Made by a program: the position numbers and the translations under genes
Origin: Victivallales bacterium
GTDB lineage: Bacteria; Verrucomicrobiota; Lentisphaeria; Oligosphaerales; Lenti-02
Assembly: GCA_018648945.1 (NCBI GenBank)
Contig: JABGQJ010000129.1
Coordinates: 1-14,298, forward strand
Length of the DNA stretch: 14,298 bases
Direction: 5' to 3'
Shown: positions 1-6,994 of the stretch, one piece after another
Numbering within the stretch: position 1 is the first letter of the stretch
Layout of the letters: each line of letters begins with the position of its first letter
The notes under the pieces: model-generated
The model's database searches: none
What the model was told of the DNA's origin: nothing
The model's input: only the letters and a program-made list of their open reading frames with translations

Positions 1-287
1 CAGCGGATCGCACCTTGCCGATGGCTCCTGCTGTCGCGCGCTCGCAAGCGCAGGTCCGGCGCCGAGAGGCCCCGGTCCACGCTGCGGGGAACGCGGCAGG
101 TGGATTTGCCCATTGCGGGGCTACAGATGAAGTACATCGCTGATCATTGGGTGCACCAAGGCTCACATGGTCCGAACACGACCCGGGGCAGTGTCGTCGA
201 TGGTATGGGGAATGCTCCTGCCGACAGCAGTTCGTCCAGACCATTGCCGCTGCACGGAATACGCAGGCAGCCGAGAAAGGAAAGAAG
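1..287. other. Leader region upstream of btaA, no convincing gene
   Basis: No recognisable protein was found in any of the six frames. One + frame is open from base 1 to a TGA at 289-291, which overlaps the btaA ATG in an ATGA arrangement. Its product is rich in Arg, Ser, Gly and Pro and resembles no family I know. A short - strand frame starts at ATG 137 and runs off the left edge, but it has no Shine-Dalgarno sequence and its product is also unrecognisable. I found no clear -35/-10 pair, Pho-box-like repeat or riboswitch. The btaA promoter may lie here or further upstream. Confidence 0.4.
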
Positions 288-1490
288 ATGAGACCATCCG
301 TCTGGTTCAGCAACGTGGTATTCGGGGCAATCCATCGCCACAATCTCATCTACAACGCCTGTTGGGAGGACCCCCGTCTGGACCGGGTGGCGCTGGAGCT
401 GACGGAAGCGGACACGGTCCTGGTCATCACTTCGGCGGGATGCAATGCGCTGGACTATGTCCTCGCTGGCGCCGGGACGGTCCACGCCGTGGACATGAAT
501 CCCCGGCAGAATGCTCTGCTGGAGCTGAAGCTGGCCGGCGCGCAGACCCTTGCCTACGAGGACTACTTCGCGTTCTTCGGCGAAGGGCATCACCCCAGAT
601 TCCAGGAACTGTACAAGGCCTGTCTTCGGCCCGCCCTGTCGCCAACAGCGCAACGCATTTGGGACCGGTCGATCGGCCTTTTCCGGGGCCGGGGCAGTCG
701 CAACTCCCTCTATTTTCGGGGAACTTCCGGGCTCTTTGCCTGGTTCGCGAACCGCTACATCAACCGGGTGAAAGGCCTGCGCGAAGCTGTGGATGAAATG
801 CTGGACGCCTCGTCCCTCGAGGAGCAACGGCGGATCTACCGGCAACGGGTCCGCCCGGCCTTCTGGAAGAACTGGGTCCGGTGGGTGGTCGAGCGGGATT
901 CGGCCATGTGTCTCCTCGGCGTGCCCCGCGCGCAGATCGAGCAGATCCGGGCTCACTACGGCGCCGGGCTGGCCGCGTTCATCGAGGAGTGCCTGGACAC
1001 GGTGTTCGGTGAACTGCCGCTGGCGGACAACTACTTCTGGCGGGTTTACCTGCGCGGCCAATACACCCCGGAATGCTGCCCGGCGTATCTCCGACGCGAG
1101 GGGTACGAGGCCCTCCGCAACGGGGCGGCCGAACGGGTGCATGTCCACACCTCGACCGTGCACGACTTCCTGGAGTCCCATGAGGGCACCGTGTCGAAGT
1201 TCGTTCTGCTGGACCACATGGACTGGCTGAGCACCCATGCGCAAGCCATGCTGCGCCGGGAATGGGAGGCGATTCTCGACCGTGCGGCACCGGGAGCGCG
1301 GGCGATCTGGCGGGGCGCTGGGCTGGATACGGCCTTCGTGGATCGCTTGACGGTCACCGTGGACGGCCGGGAGCAGCCCCTGCCCCGGTTCCTGCGCTAC
1401 CACCCCGAGCTTGCCGCCGACCTGCACGCCAGGGATCGCGTGCACACCTACGGTTGCTTCCACATCGCCGATCTGATCAAGGAGGGGTGA
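288..1490 (+). CDS. btaA: BtaA: S-adenosylmethionine:diacylglycerol 3-amino-3-carboxypropyltransferase
   Basis: Predicted to catalyse the first step of betaine lipid (DGTS) synthesis, moving the 3-amino-3-carboxypropyl group of SAM onto the sn-3 hydroxyl of diacylglycerol at the cytoplasmic membrane. The 400-residue product matches the BtaA/DUF3419 family in length. It shows the N-terminal YNACWEDP signature (22-29), a nucleotide-binding strand with SAGCNALDYVL (49-59), then AVDMNPRQNALLELK (67-81), a later LLDHMDW (307-313) and the family-like C-terminus around YGCFHIADL (388-396). There is no signal peptide. I chose ATG 288 because GAAAGGAAAG lies just upstream. The same frame is open back to 147, but those residues do not look like BtaA. 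The neighbour btaB, one base downstream, strongly supports the call. Family recognition is from motifs only, and substrate use is inferred. Confidence 0.9.
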   Translation: MRPSVWFSNVVFGAIHRHNLIYNACWEDPRLDRVALELTEADTVLVITSAGCNALDYVLAGAGTVHAVDMNPRQNALLELKLAGAQTLAYEDYFAFFGEGHHPRFQELYKACLRPALSPTAQRIWDRSIGLFRGRGSRNSLYFRGTSGLFAWFANRYINRVKGLREAVDEMLDASSLEEQRRIYRQRVRPAFWKNWVRWVVERDSAMCLLGVPRAQIEQIRAHYGAGLAAFIEECLDTVFGELPLADNYFWRVYLRGQYTPECCPAYLRREGYEALRNGAAERVHVHTSTVHDFLESHEGTVSKFVLLDHMDWLSTHAQAMLRREWEAILDRAAPGARAIWRGAGLDTAFVDRLTVTVDGREQPLPRFLRYHPELAADLHARDRVHTYGCFHIADLIKEG

Positions 1491-1491
1491 C

Positions 1492-2217
1492 ATGTCCGCA
1501 ACAAGCGATTTGCGCGTGCTCTGGCGTCTGGCTCTGGCCCCCATTCGGGGCAAGACCCACGCCGAACGGCTGGAGTCCTTCTACTCGGCCCAGGCCAAGG
1601 ACTACGATGCGTTCCGCAAGCGCCTCTTGCACGGGCGGCAGGAACTGCTCGACCGCGTGCCGCATGACGCGGGACAGGTCTGGCTGGACATGGGCGGAGG
1701 CACGGGGGCCAACCTCGACTTCATGGCCAAGGCCCTGCCGACCAAGAAGGCGGTGCACCTCGTGGACCTCTCCCCGTCCCTCCTGCAGATAGCGGCACGG
1801 CGCATTGAGGAGCGAGGCTGGAAGCAGGTGCACACAGCCGAGGCCGATGCCTGCACATACCAGGCTCCCGAGCCGGTGGACGTAGTTCTTTTCTCCTACT
1901 CGCTGACCATGATCCCCGATTGGCATGCCGCCATCCTCAACGCCCACCGGGCGCTCAAGCCGGGCGGACGGATCGCGGTGGTCGATTTCCATGTGGCGCG
2001 CAAACACCCCGCTGCGGGGCGGCGACGACAGGGCTGGCTTGGGCGCTGGTTCTGGCGCCTGTGGTTCGACCGGGACAACGTCTGGCTCTCCCCCGACCAT
2101 CTGCCTTTCCTGGAGCGCCTGTTTGAGAAGGAGGTCCTGGAGGAACGCCGGGGCAAGCTTCCCTATCTGCCCTTTGTCCGGGCGCCCTACTACCTCTTCG
2201 TCGGCCGCAAAGCCTGA
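1492..2217 (+). CDS. btaB: BtaB: SAM-dependent diacylglyceryl-homoserine N-methyltransferase
   Basis: Predicted to add three methyl groups from SAM to the homoserine nitrogen made by BtaA, completing the betaine lipid DGTS. The 241-residue product is a class I Rossmann methyltransferase. Motif I is VWLDMGGGTGAN (63-74), the acidic end of strand 2 is VHLVDLS (88-94), the motif near strand 4 is SYSLTMIPDW (135-144), and the post-motif segment is LKPGGRIAVVDF (155-166). The N-terminal YSAQAKDYDAFRKRLL (31-46) and C-terminal YYLFVGRK resemble the methyltransferase half of known BtaB and fused algal BTA1 proteins. AAGGAGG, which spans the end of btaA, is well spaced for the ATG at 1492. The one-base gap points to a single transcript. 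It could be another lipid N-methyltransferase, but the btaA neighbour makes that unlikely. Confidence 0.88.
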   Translation: MSATSDLRVLWRLALAPIRGKTHAERLESFYSAQAKDYDAFRKRLLHGRQELLDRVPHDAGQVWLDMGGGTGANLDFMAKALPTKKAVHLVDLSPSLLQIAARRIEERGWKQVHTAEADACTYQAPEPVDVVLFSYSLTMIPDWHAAILNAHRALKPGGRIAVVDFHVARKHPAAGRRRQGWLGRWFWRLWFDRDNVWLSPDHLPFLERLFEKEVLEERRGKLPYLPFVRAPYYLFVGRKA

Positions 2218-2229
2218 CCCCGGCGATCA

Positions 2230-2265
2230 GGAGCGGAGATTGGCGTCTTGGTGGTTCGTCGCTCC
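2230..2265. terminator. Possible bidirectional terminator between convergent btaB and the PEGA lipoprotein gene
   Basis: GGAGCG (2230-2235) can pair with CGCTCC (2260-2265) around a 24-base loop in the 64-base gap between two convergent genes. The stem is short, the loop is long and there is no T-run on either strand, so the call rests mostly on position. A 9-base direct repeat, CCCGGCGAT, also flanks this region. Confidence 0.2.
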
Positions 2266-2281
2266 CGGCGATGAACGGAGT

Positions 2282-3202
2282 TCAGGGGAGAGTAAAGTGG
2301 CGCTGTTTGGCGACTCGCCGCAGAGTGCGGTCGTTCGGGTAGCGCTTCCAGGCCTCGCCGAACACCTCCCGGGCCCGTTGCCGCTGGTTCAGGGTGTCGA
2401 GCACAGCGATGAAGGACGTGTAGAGTGCCACGGGTGACTTGGCCCCGTGGGTCTTAAGCAGTCGGCCCAACCTGTCGGCCAGGATCTTGCGGGCGCGGGT
2501 AACCGTGACGGTATCGCCGTAATCGTACTGCTCGGAGGTCAGCCGGTCGATCTCGGACCAGAGTCGCGAAGCGTCCGGCGCGCTTGGGTTGCGCACCACG
2601 AGATCGACGCCCCTGGCAAAGACATCCACTGCGCTCTGGAAATCGTGGGCCAGGACATAGTGGTGCCCAAGATCGCAGTAATGGTGAAGCACCTGCGGCT
2701 CATTGAGCAGACGTTGCCGGTAGTACTTTTCGGTGAGGTTGGGCAAAACGACCACGAGATTCTGTGTGGCTGCAGTCCCGAAACCCACCGCGCGGGCCAC
2801 CTGCTCGTGATTCTTCTTCCGGAAGGTGACCTCGACCGCATCGCGGTCTAGATCCCGGATGGTCAACGGCGTCTCCCCCATCAGTTCGCCATCGAGGAAC
2901 ACGCTCGCGCCGGTGGGCGTGCTGGTGCAGGTCAACGTATGGCCCCCCACGGGCGCAAGGTCGGCCTTCACCTGCTTCTGTGTGCCGCTGGGCACAGTCA
3001 CGGTGGCGTCTTGGTAGCCGGGCGCACGCAGCGTGAGCTCCAGACCCTTCTCGGGTGGCGGCAATGCCAGCGGCGTCTGCCCAAGCAGCTCGTCGCCATC
3101 CCAGACAGCAGCGGGCGGGTTGCTGACTATGGTCGCTTGGGGTTGGTCGCAGCCAATGAGCAGGATCAGAAGACATGGGAAGACAAAACGAAAACTGGTC
3201 AT
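2282..3202 (-). CDS. Lipoprotein with two PEGA domains and a helical TPR-like C-terminal half
   Basis: A 306-residue exported lipoprotein. Residues 1-18 form a lipoprotein signal ending in the lipobox LLIGC with Cys18 as the lipidation site. Asp at +2 would favour inner-membrane retention by the E. coli rule, which may not hold here. Two PEGA-type beta domains follow (about 23-82 and 88-150), each with the DGELxGxTPL pattern: DGDELLGQTPLAL at 35-47 and DGELMGETPLTI at 104-115. Residues 155-306 are helical, with TPR-like segments (FQSAVDVFARGVDLVV and RAREVFGEAWKRYPND). PEGA domains are thought to bind surface or envelope polymers. The frame is open further upstream, but ATG 3202 places the signal at the N-terminus and lies only two bases after the pseudokinase stop. 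No good Shine-Dalgarno is visible, so coupling to the upstream gene is likely. Its exact role is unknown. Confidence 0.82.
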   Translation of the reverse strand: MTSFRFVFPCLLILLIGCDQPQATIVSNPPAAVWDGDELLGQTPLALPPPEKGLELTLRAPGYQDATVTVPSGTQKQVKADLAPVGGHTLTCTSTPTGASVFLDGELMGETPLTIRDLDRDAVEVTFRKKNHEQVARAVGFGTAATQNLVVVLPNLTEKYYRQRLLNEPQVLHHYCDLGHHYVLAHDFQSAVDVFARGVDLVVRNPSAPDASRLWSEIDRLTSEQYDYGDTVTVTRARKILADRLGRLLKTHGAKSPVALYTSFIAVLDTLNQRQRAREVFGEAWKRYPNDRTLRRVAKQRHFTLP

Positions 3203-3204
3203 AG

Positions 3205-6200
3205 TCACTTGTCGTAGGGAGTTTTGGGACGGGGGTTCGGGGGCGAGTCCATACCAACACTGGCCATCTGGCCGTCGGTGGCGACCCGGACTTGCGCGAC
3301 CATGATCCCGTTGTCCCAGGTCCACAGCCCAAACCGGTTGCCGGTGAGCGGTTTCTCGTCGCGCACCGAGCCGACGCGGGCACCATCCACCCAGAACGTC
3401 AGTTGCTTGCCGCGTTTGCGCAGCTTCACGTGGAACCAGCGGCGATGTGTGGAGCTCTTCCTGGGGATCACGATCCGTCGGTTCTCGGCCACGATCTCAC
3501 GGCCCCGCACGATCTGGGAGCCCCGGTCGTTCCAGCCTCCGAACATGAAACTGTAGCCCGAAGAGATGTCCTTCCCATCGGCACAGATCACGGCGTTGAA
3601 GTCGGCAGCGTACTCGTACCATTTGCCGCGAGACCGGTCCATTTTCGGCCCCACGAAGAACTCGACCGTGATGTTGTCGCCATGCTGCCGCTTGCTCCAG
3701 AGACAGGCCGGGCTCTGTCGCTGCACGCCCGAGAAGAACGACCACCGGGGATCGCACTCCCAGCGGCTGGTCACTTTCCATTCGCCGCTCACTGGCTGCC
3801 AGTCGACCGGTGCGTCCTTGAAGGCGTAGGTGCGCAGGCTTTCAGCCCGGATCTCGACTGACTGGGCCCATTCGTTGGTGGCGCCGCGCCCGATCCGCCC
3901 GACTCGCATCAGACCATCCGTATCCTCTGGGAGTCTGCCGTGCCAGATCACGCGCCCATTCCGCTTGGCCAGCAGGCGGTTTCCGCGCCGCACTAACGAC
4001 AGGCTTTTCACGGTACCTTTCGAGGGCAGGCTTTCCGGCTCGCAACCCGGCGCCCGGAGATACAGGTCGCGCGCCTTGGAAGGCTGGGTGTTGGGGGTCA
4101 GGTAAAGCTCCCAACGGCGCGCCGCACTGCCATCTTCGATCCCTTCCTCGGCTAGGGCGATACCCCAGGTCTGCACCTCATCCAGTTTGCTCAGTCCCGC
4201 CATATCGGCGCTTGCCGAAACATCTCGCCAGAAATCGGACCGGTGCCAATAGAGAGGCACGGAACTGGTGTAGTCAGGCGTCCAGGCAAGGACCGGGCTG
4301 TTCCAGTTCTGCATGGACTGTTCATGGGTGAATGTCTCCACCCGGTTGTCGATGTTGCCCAGCGCGACGGCCGGAGACACGGCCAGTTGGGTTGGGGCGA
4401 ACGGTGCGTCGGCTGGGGCTTCCACGCCGCCATGGCCGCGACCCAACACGGGGACCCTGGACGCGTGGGCAATGACTCGCCCATCCAGCGTCCCCCACGC
4501 TTCCCGGTGCAAGACCGTGAGAGCGAGCGTGCCCGTGCTCTGGGGCGGAGCAATCTCCTCCTTGGTCAGCACCGACTCGCCAGCAGGCCCGACCGCCACG
4601 ATCTCGGCTTGCCAGGGGGAGCCAGGCACCAAGCGGAGACGCACGGCCTTCGGGCCGCTTTGGCGCGCAAAGAGAGTAACTGGGGCTGACCGGGAGCCCA
4701 AGTCCCCGGTCACGGTCACCGTGGCGTTCTCCAGCAACACACCGCCGAGCAGGCACTGTGGCGCGGCCTCGGTACTGGCCAGTTCGCCACTGGCCAGTTC
4801 GCCACTGGGCAGGAGACTGGTTGGCAGGAGACCACCTGTGGCCGGGGTCACGGCCAGGTCGTCCACGGGGCCGACCGTCACATCATCGAACACGGTGCCC
4901 TGGCCGCCATCGGTCCAGAGCGCCACGCCGCCACCTAGGAGGGGAGCCTTGTCCGCGACCCGGAAGACCTCGTGCCCATCCACCGCCACGACCAGCAGGC
5001 CATCCAGTTGGCTGGCCGCGAGGCTGACCCAGGAGCTTGCCTGGAAGGGCAACGCCCGGCTGGCCAGCGCCTGGCGCTGGCCGGCCGCCACACGGCTGAG
5101 TTCCAGAGTGGCCACGCCCTCCACGCTGCGCCAACGCAGGTCGTAGGTGTTCTCGGCATCCTGACGGCAGAACGACATGCCAAAGGCGCTTCCCGCGAGG
5201 GGATGGGCCGAACAGGTCAACCGGTAATTGCGCCAGAACCAGTGCCCGGCGCTGGCTGCCGCGTTGCTGCCCTTGCCCAGGAAGGAGAAGGGATTGGCAC
5301 TGCGAATCGGGTTCTGGAGCGCGTGCATGGTCCACTCGCCCGACTCGGGCTTCCACGGGCCGAACTCGTTCTCGCCATGCATGAAGTCATCGGCAAAGAC
5401 AAGGCGCCCGATCTTCTGGGAGCTCAGACCGGTAGGGACCAAGCCCCCGACCTGGTCCCAGCGAACCAGCCGCCACCGCTCCAGAGGGCATGGCGCGATC
5501 ACGAGGCATTCGCCGTTCCGGTAGGCCGCCAGGCTGTCCGGCCCTTTGACCACGGCCAACACATCGCCCGCAGACCAGCTGCTCACGTCCTTGCCAACCA
5601 GTTCCCGGGTCTCGTCGCGCCCCGTCTTCTCCTGGATGGTCAGCCGGTCGGCCGTCAACACCATGGCCAGCACCCGAGTCTGGCCGTAGGCGCGGAAACG
5701 CAGCTGCTGACCGGGCTCCATGGCCGGGAGGGTGGCCCGCCAGGCAAAGGTGGGGGTGGGTCGTTTGTCTTGCTTCAGCGGCTCCCAAGGCAACTCGTTC
5801 CGGGGCTGGACAGGGGGACGACGCTGGGAGAGCACCACGAACACGATCAATGCCACCACCGCGAGCGCCGCGAACACAAGAGCGATGTTGAGCACCCGGG
5901 AGGCGCGGGGGGACCGCGCGGGGGGCGCGAACAACACGGGCGCGGATGCTCCCTCCTGGCTGGCAGCGCCAGCGAGGGAACCCTCTGAATCGGGAACCGC
6001 AGCGGCAGGAGCAGCCATGGGTTCTGGCCCCGGCGTCGCTGGGGACAGGACGTCGGCAGCCCGTTCGTCGGGGGCCGAAGCCACCATCGTGCCGATCTCC
6101 GCTTCCGCGCTCTCACGCAGGGCCCCGGCGAACTGCCGAGCCGAAACGTGGGCGACCGAGGAGTCCCGCACGCCCGCCAGGACCCCAAGCCAGGGGGCGT

Positions 6201-6879
6201 CTGACGAAGCGGGGAGCAGTTCCTCGGCGACTTGGGCCAGGGCCAGCAGGTCACCATGCATCTCGCCGGACTCGTCTCCCGAATCAACGGCACCCAAGCC
6301 AAGCCGGGCCATGGCCTGGTGCACGTACGCGTCCAGCGCGGCCCCGAGCATGACCGGGCCGCGCAGCGTCATGCGGACGGTCCCCGCATGCAATGCGCCG
6401 TGGGCCAGGTCGGCCCCGTGCAAGGCATCCAAAGCCTCGGCAAGTTCCCAGATCACATCCAGAGCCTTGTCCACCGGGATTCTGCCCTGGGGGAACTGCT
6501 GGCGCCATGCACAGAGGGTTGGCCCCGTAGGCAGATCCGCCACCAAGGCGGCCGCGCCGGGTTCGGCCCCGGTCTCTGCGCGGGCTGCGGGATCCAGTTC
6601 CCAGAGCTGCGTCAGGTGCAGAAGATGGGCCACTCCCGGATGGCGGAACCGAGCCACCGAAGCCAGTTCCCCGCGCAACTGGTCCAGCGCACCGGGAGCC
6701 GCCGCCAGGGGAGCAGGCAGGAGCAAGAGGCTAACCGCACTTCCCGCCACCGTGTCCAATGCAGCATAGAGCACTCCCGCCGATCCCTCGGCAAGACGCT
6801 CGCGCAATTCGTAGCGGTCCATGCAGCCGAGATTTCCCTCGGCAGCAGGCTCTGATGAAGCGGCGGAGAACGAGTTCAT
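3205..6879 (-). CDS. Membrane-anchored pseudokinase with concanavalin-A/laminin-G-like outer domains
   Basis: A single-pass membrane protein of 1224 residues whose function I do not recognise. Residues 20-255 follow the PknB-like kinase fold, but the active site is gone. The P-loop is AEGSAGVLYA, the VAIK lysine region reads AVSLLLLP, the HRDLKPxN loop reads HGALHAGT (160-167), and no DFG is visible. Asp of the later DxxxLG region survives (GDLLALAQVAEELL). An Ala/Pro/Ser-rich linker leads to one membrane helix (329-351, IALVFAALAVVALIVFVVL). The outer part holds at least two related beta-sandwich-like domains (about 494-672 and 1018-1200), each with W-x-P-x-SGEW near its start and GLWT/ALWT near its end, and probably a third between them. 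ATG 6879 has AGGGA five bases upstream. ATG 6897 would add six residues, and ATG 6822 also precedes the kinase-like domain. The PEGA lipoprotein gene follows after two bases. Confidence 0.8.
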   Translation of the reverse strand: MNSFSAASSEPAAEGNLGCMDRYELRERLAEGSAGVLYAALDTVAGSAVSLLLLPAPLAAAPGALDQLRGELASVARFRHPGVAHLLHLTQLWELDPAARAETGAEPGAAALVADLPTGPTLCAWRQQFPQGRIPVDKALDVIWELAEALDALHGADLAHGALHAGTVRMTLRGPVMLGAALDAYVHQAMARLGLGAVDSGDESGEMHGDLLALAQVAEELLPASSDAPWLGVLAGVRDSSVAHVSARQFAGALRESAEAEIGTMVASAPDERAADVLSPATPGPEPMAAPAAAVPDSEGSLAGAASQEGASAPVLFAPPARSPRASRVLNIALVFAALAVVALIVFVVLSQRRPPVQPRNELPWEPLKQDKRPTPTFAWRATLPAMEPGQQLRFRAYGQTRVLAMVLTADRLTIQEKTGRDETRELVGKDVSSWSAGDVLAVVKGPDSLAAYRNGECLVIAPCPLERWRLVRWDQVGGLVPTGLSSQKIGRLVFADDFMHGENEFGPWKPESGEWTMHALQNPIRSANPFSFLGKGSNAAASAGHWFWRNYRLTCSAHPLAGSAFGMSFCRQDAENTYDLRWRSVEGVATLELSRVAAGQRQALASRALPFQASSWVSLAASQLDGLLVVAVDGHEVFRVADKAPLLGGGVALWTDGGQGTVFDDVTVGPVDDLAVTPATGGLLPTSLLPSGELASGELASTEAAPQCLLGGVLLENATVTVTGDLGSRSAPVTLFARQSGPKAVRLRLVPGSPWQAEIVAVGPAGESVLTKEEIAPPQSTGTLALTVLHREAWGTLDGRVIAHASRVPVLGRGHGGVEAPADAPFAPTQLAVSPAVALGNIDNRVETFTHEQSMQNWNSPVLAWTPDYTSSVPLYWHRSDFWRDVSASADMAGLSKLDEVQTWGIALAEEGIEDGSAARRWELYLTPNTQPSKARDLYLRAPGCEPESLPSKGTVKSLSLVRRGNRLLAKRNGRVIWHGRLPEDTDGLMRVGRIGRGATNEWAQSVEIRAESLRTYAFKDAPVDWQPVSGEWKVTSRWECDPRWSFFSGVQRQSPACLWSKRQHGDNITVEFFVGPKMDRSRGKWYEYAADFNAVICADGKDISSGYSFMFGGWNDRGSQIVRGREIVAENRRIVIPRKSSTHRRWFHVKLRKRGKQLTFWVDGARVGSVRDEKPLTGNRFGLWTWDNGIMVAQVRVATDGQMASVGMDSPPNPRPKTPYDK
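4774..4803. repeat. Two tandem 15-base repeats inside the pseudokinase gene
   Basis: ACTGGCCAGTTCGCC occurs twice in a row (4774-4788 and 4789-4803), followed by a diverged partial third copy (ACTGGGCAG). On the coding strand this gives the duplicated pentapeptide GELAS in a Ser/Gly/Leu-rich linker after the first outer beta domain. The unit is a multiple of three, so copy-number change would preserve the frame. Each unit contains the palindrome ACTGGCCAGT. Confidence 0.85.
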
Positions 6880-6922
6880 GGAATCCCTGGGGTCCATTGA
6901 GGAACGGGCAATCGCCTGCGGC

Positions 6923-6964
6923 GCAAGGGGGCCGCCCGGCTACGCAAACGTAGCCCCCCCTTGC
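6923..6964. terminator. Composite intergenic hairpin between uup and the pseudokinase gene
   Basis: The arms GCAAGGGGG (6923-6931) and CCCCCTTGC (6956-6964) pair over 9 bases. Inside them GGCTACG (6938-6944) and CGTAGCC (6949-6955) form a perfect 7-base stem closed by a CAAA loop. A 6-base one-sided bulge (CCGCCC, 6932-6937) separates the stems. The element lies 31 bases after the uup stop and 44 bases before the pseudokinase start, which suits a terminator for uup transcription. There is no clear T-tract, so it could instead be an RNA-stability element or a dispersed palindromic repeat. Confidence 0.55.
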
Positions 6965-6994
6965 TGCTTCGCCACTGACTCGGCCATGGATGGC

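Noticed and set aside
150..157. GGTGCACC palindrome upstream of btaA as an operator
   Set aside because: An 8-base palindrome is expected by chance at this scale and no paired site or promoter supports it.
147..287. Upstream extension of btaA by 47 residues
   Set aside because: The added residues do not resemble BtaA, and ATG 288 has a purine-rich ribosome-binding site directly before it.
144..1553. 469-residue open frame on the - strand across btaA
   Set aside because: It is antisense to a well-supported gene and comes from high-GC codon bias; its product has no recognisable motif.
4972..6769. Long + strand open frames (338 and 349 residues) opposite the pseudokinase gene
   Set aside because: They are shadow frames with biased composition and no domain, lying against a continuous real coding frame.
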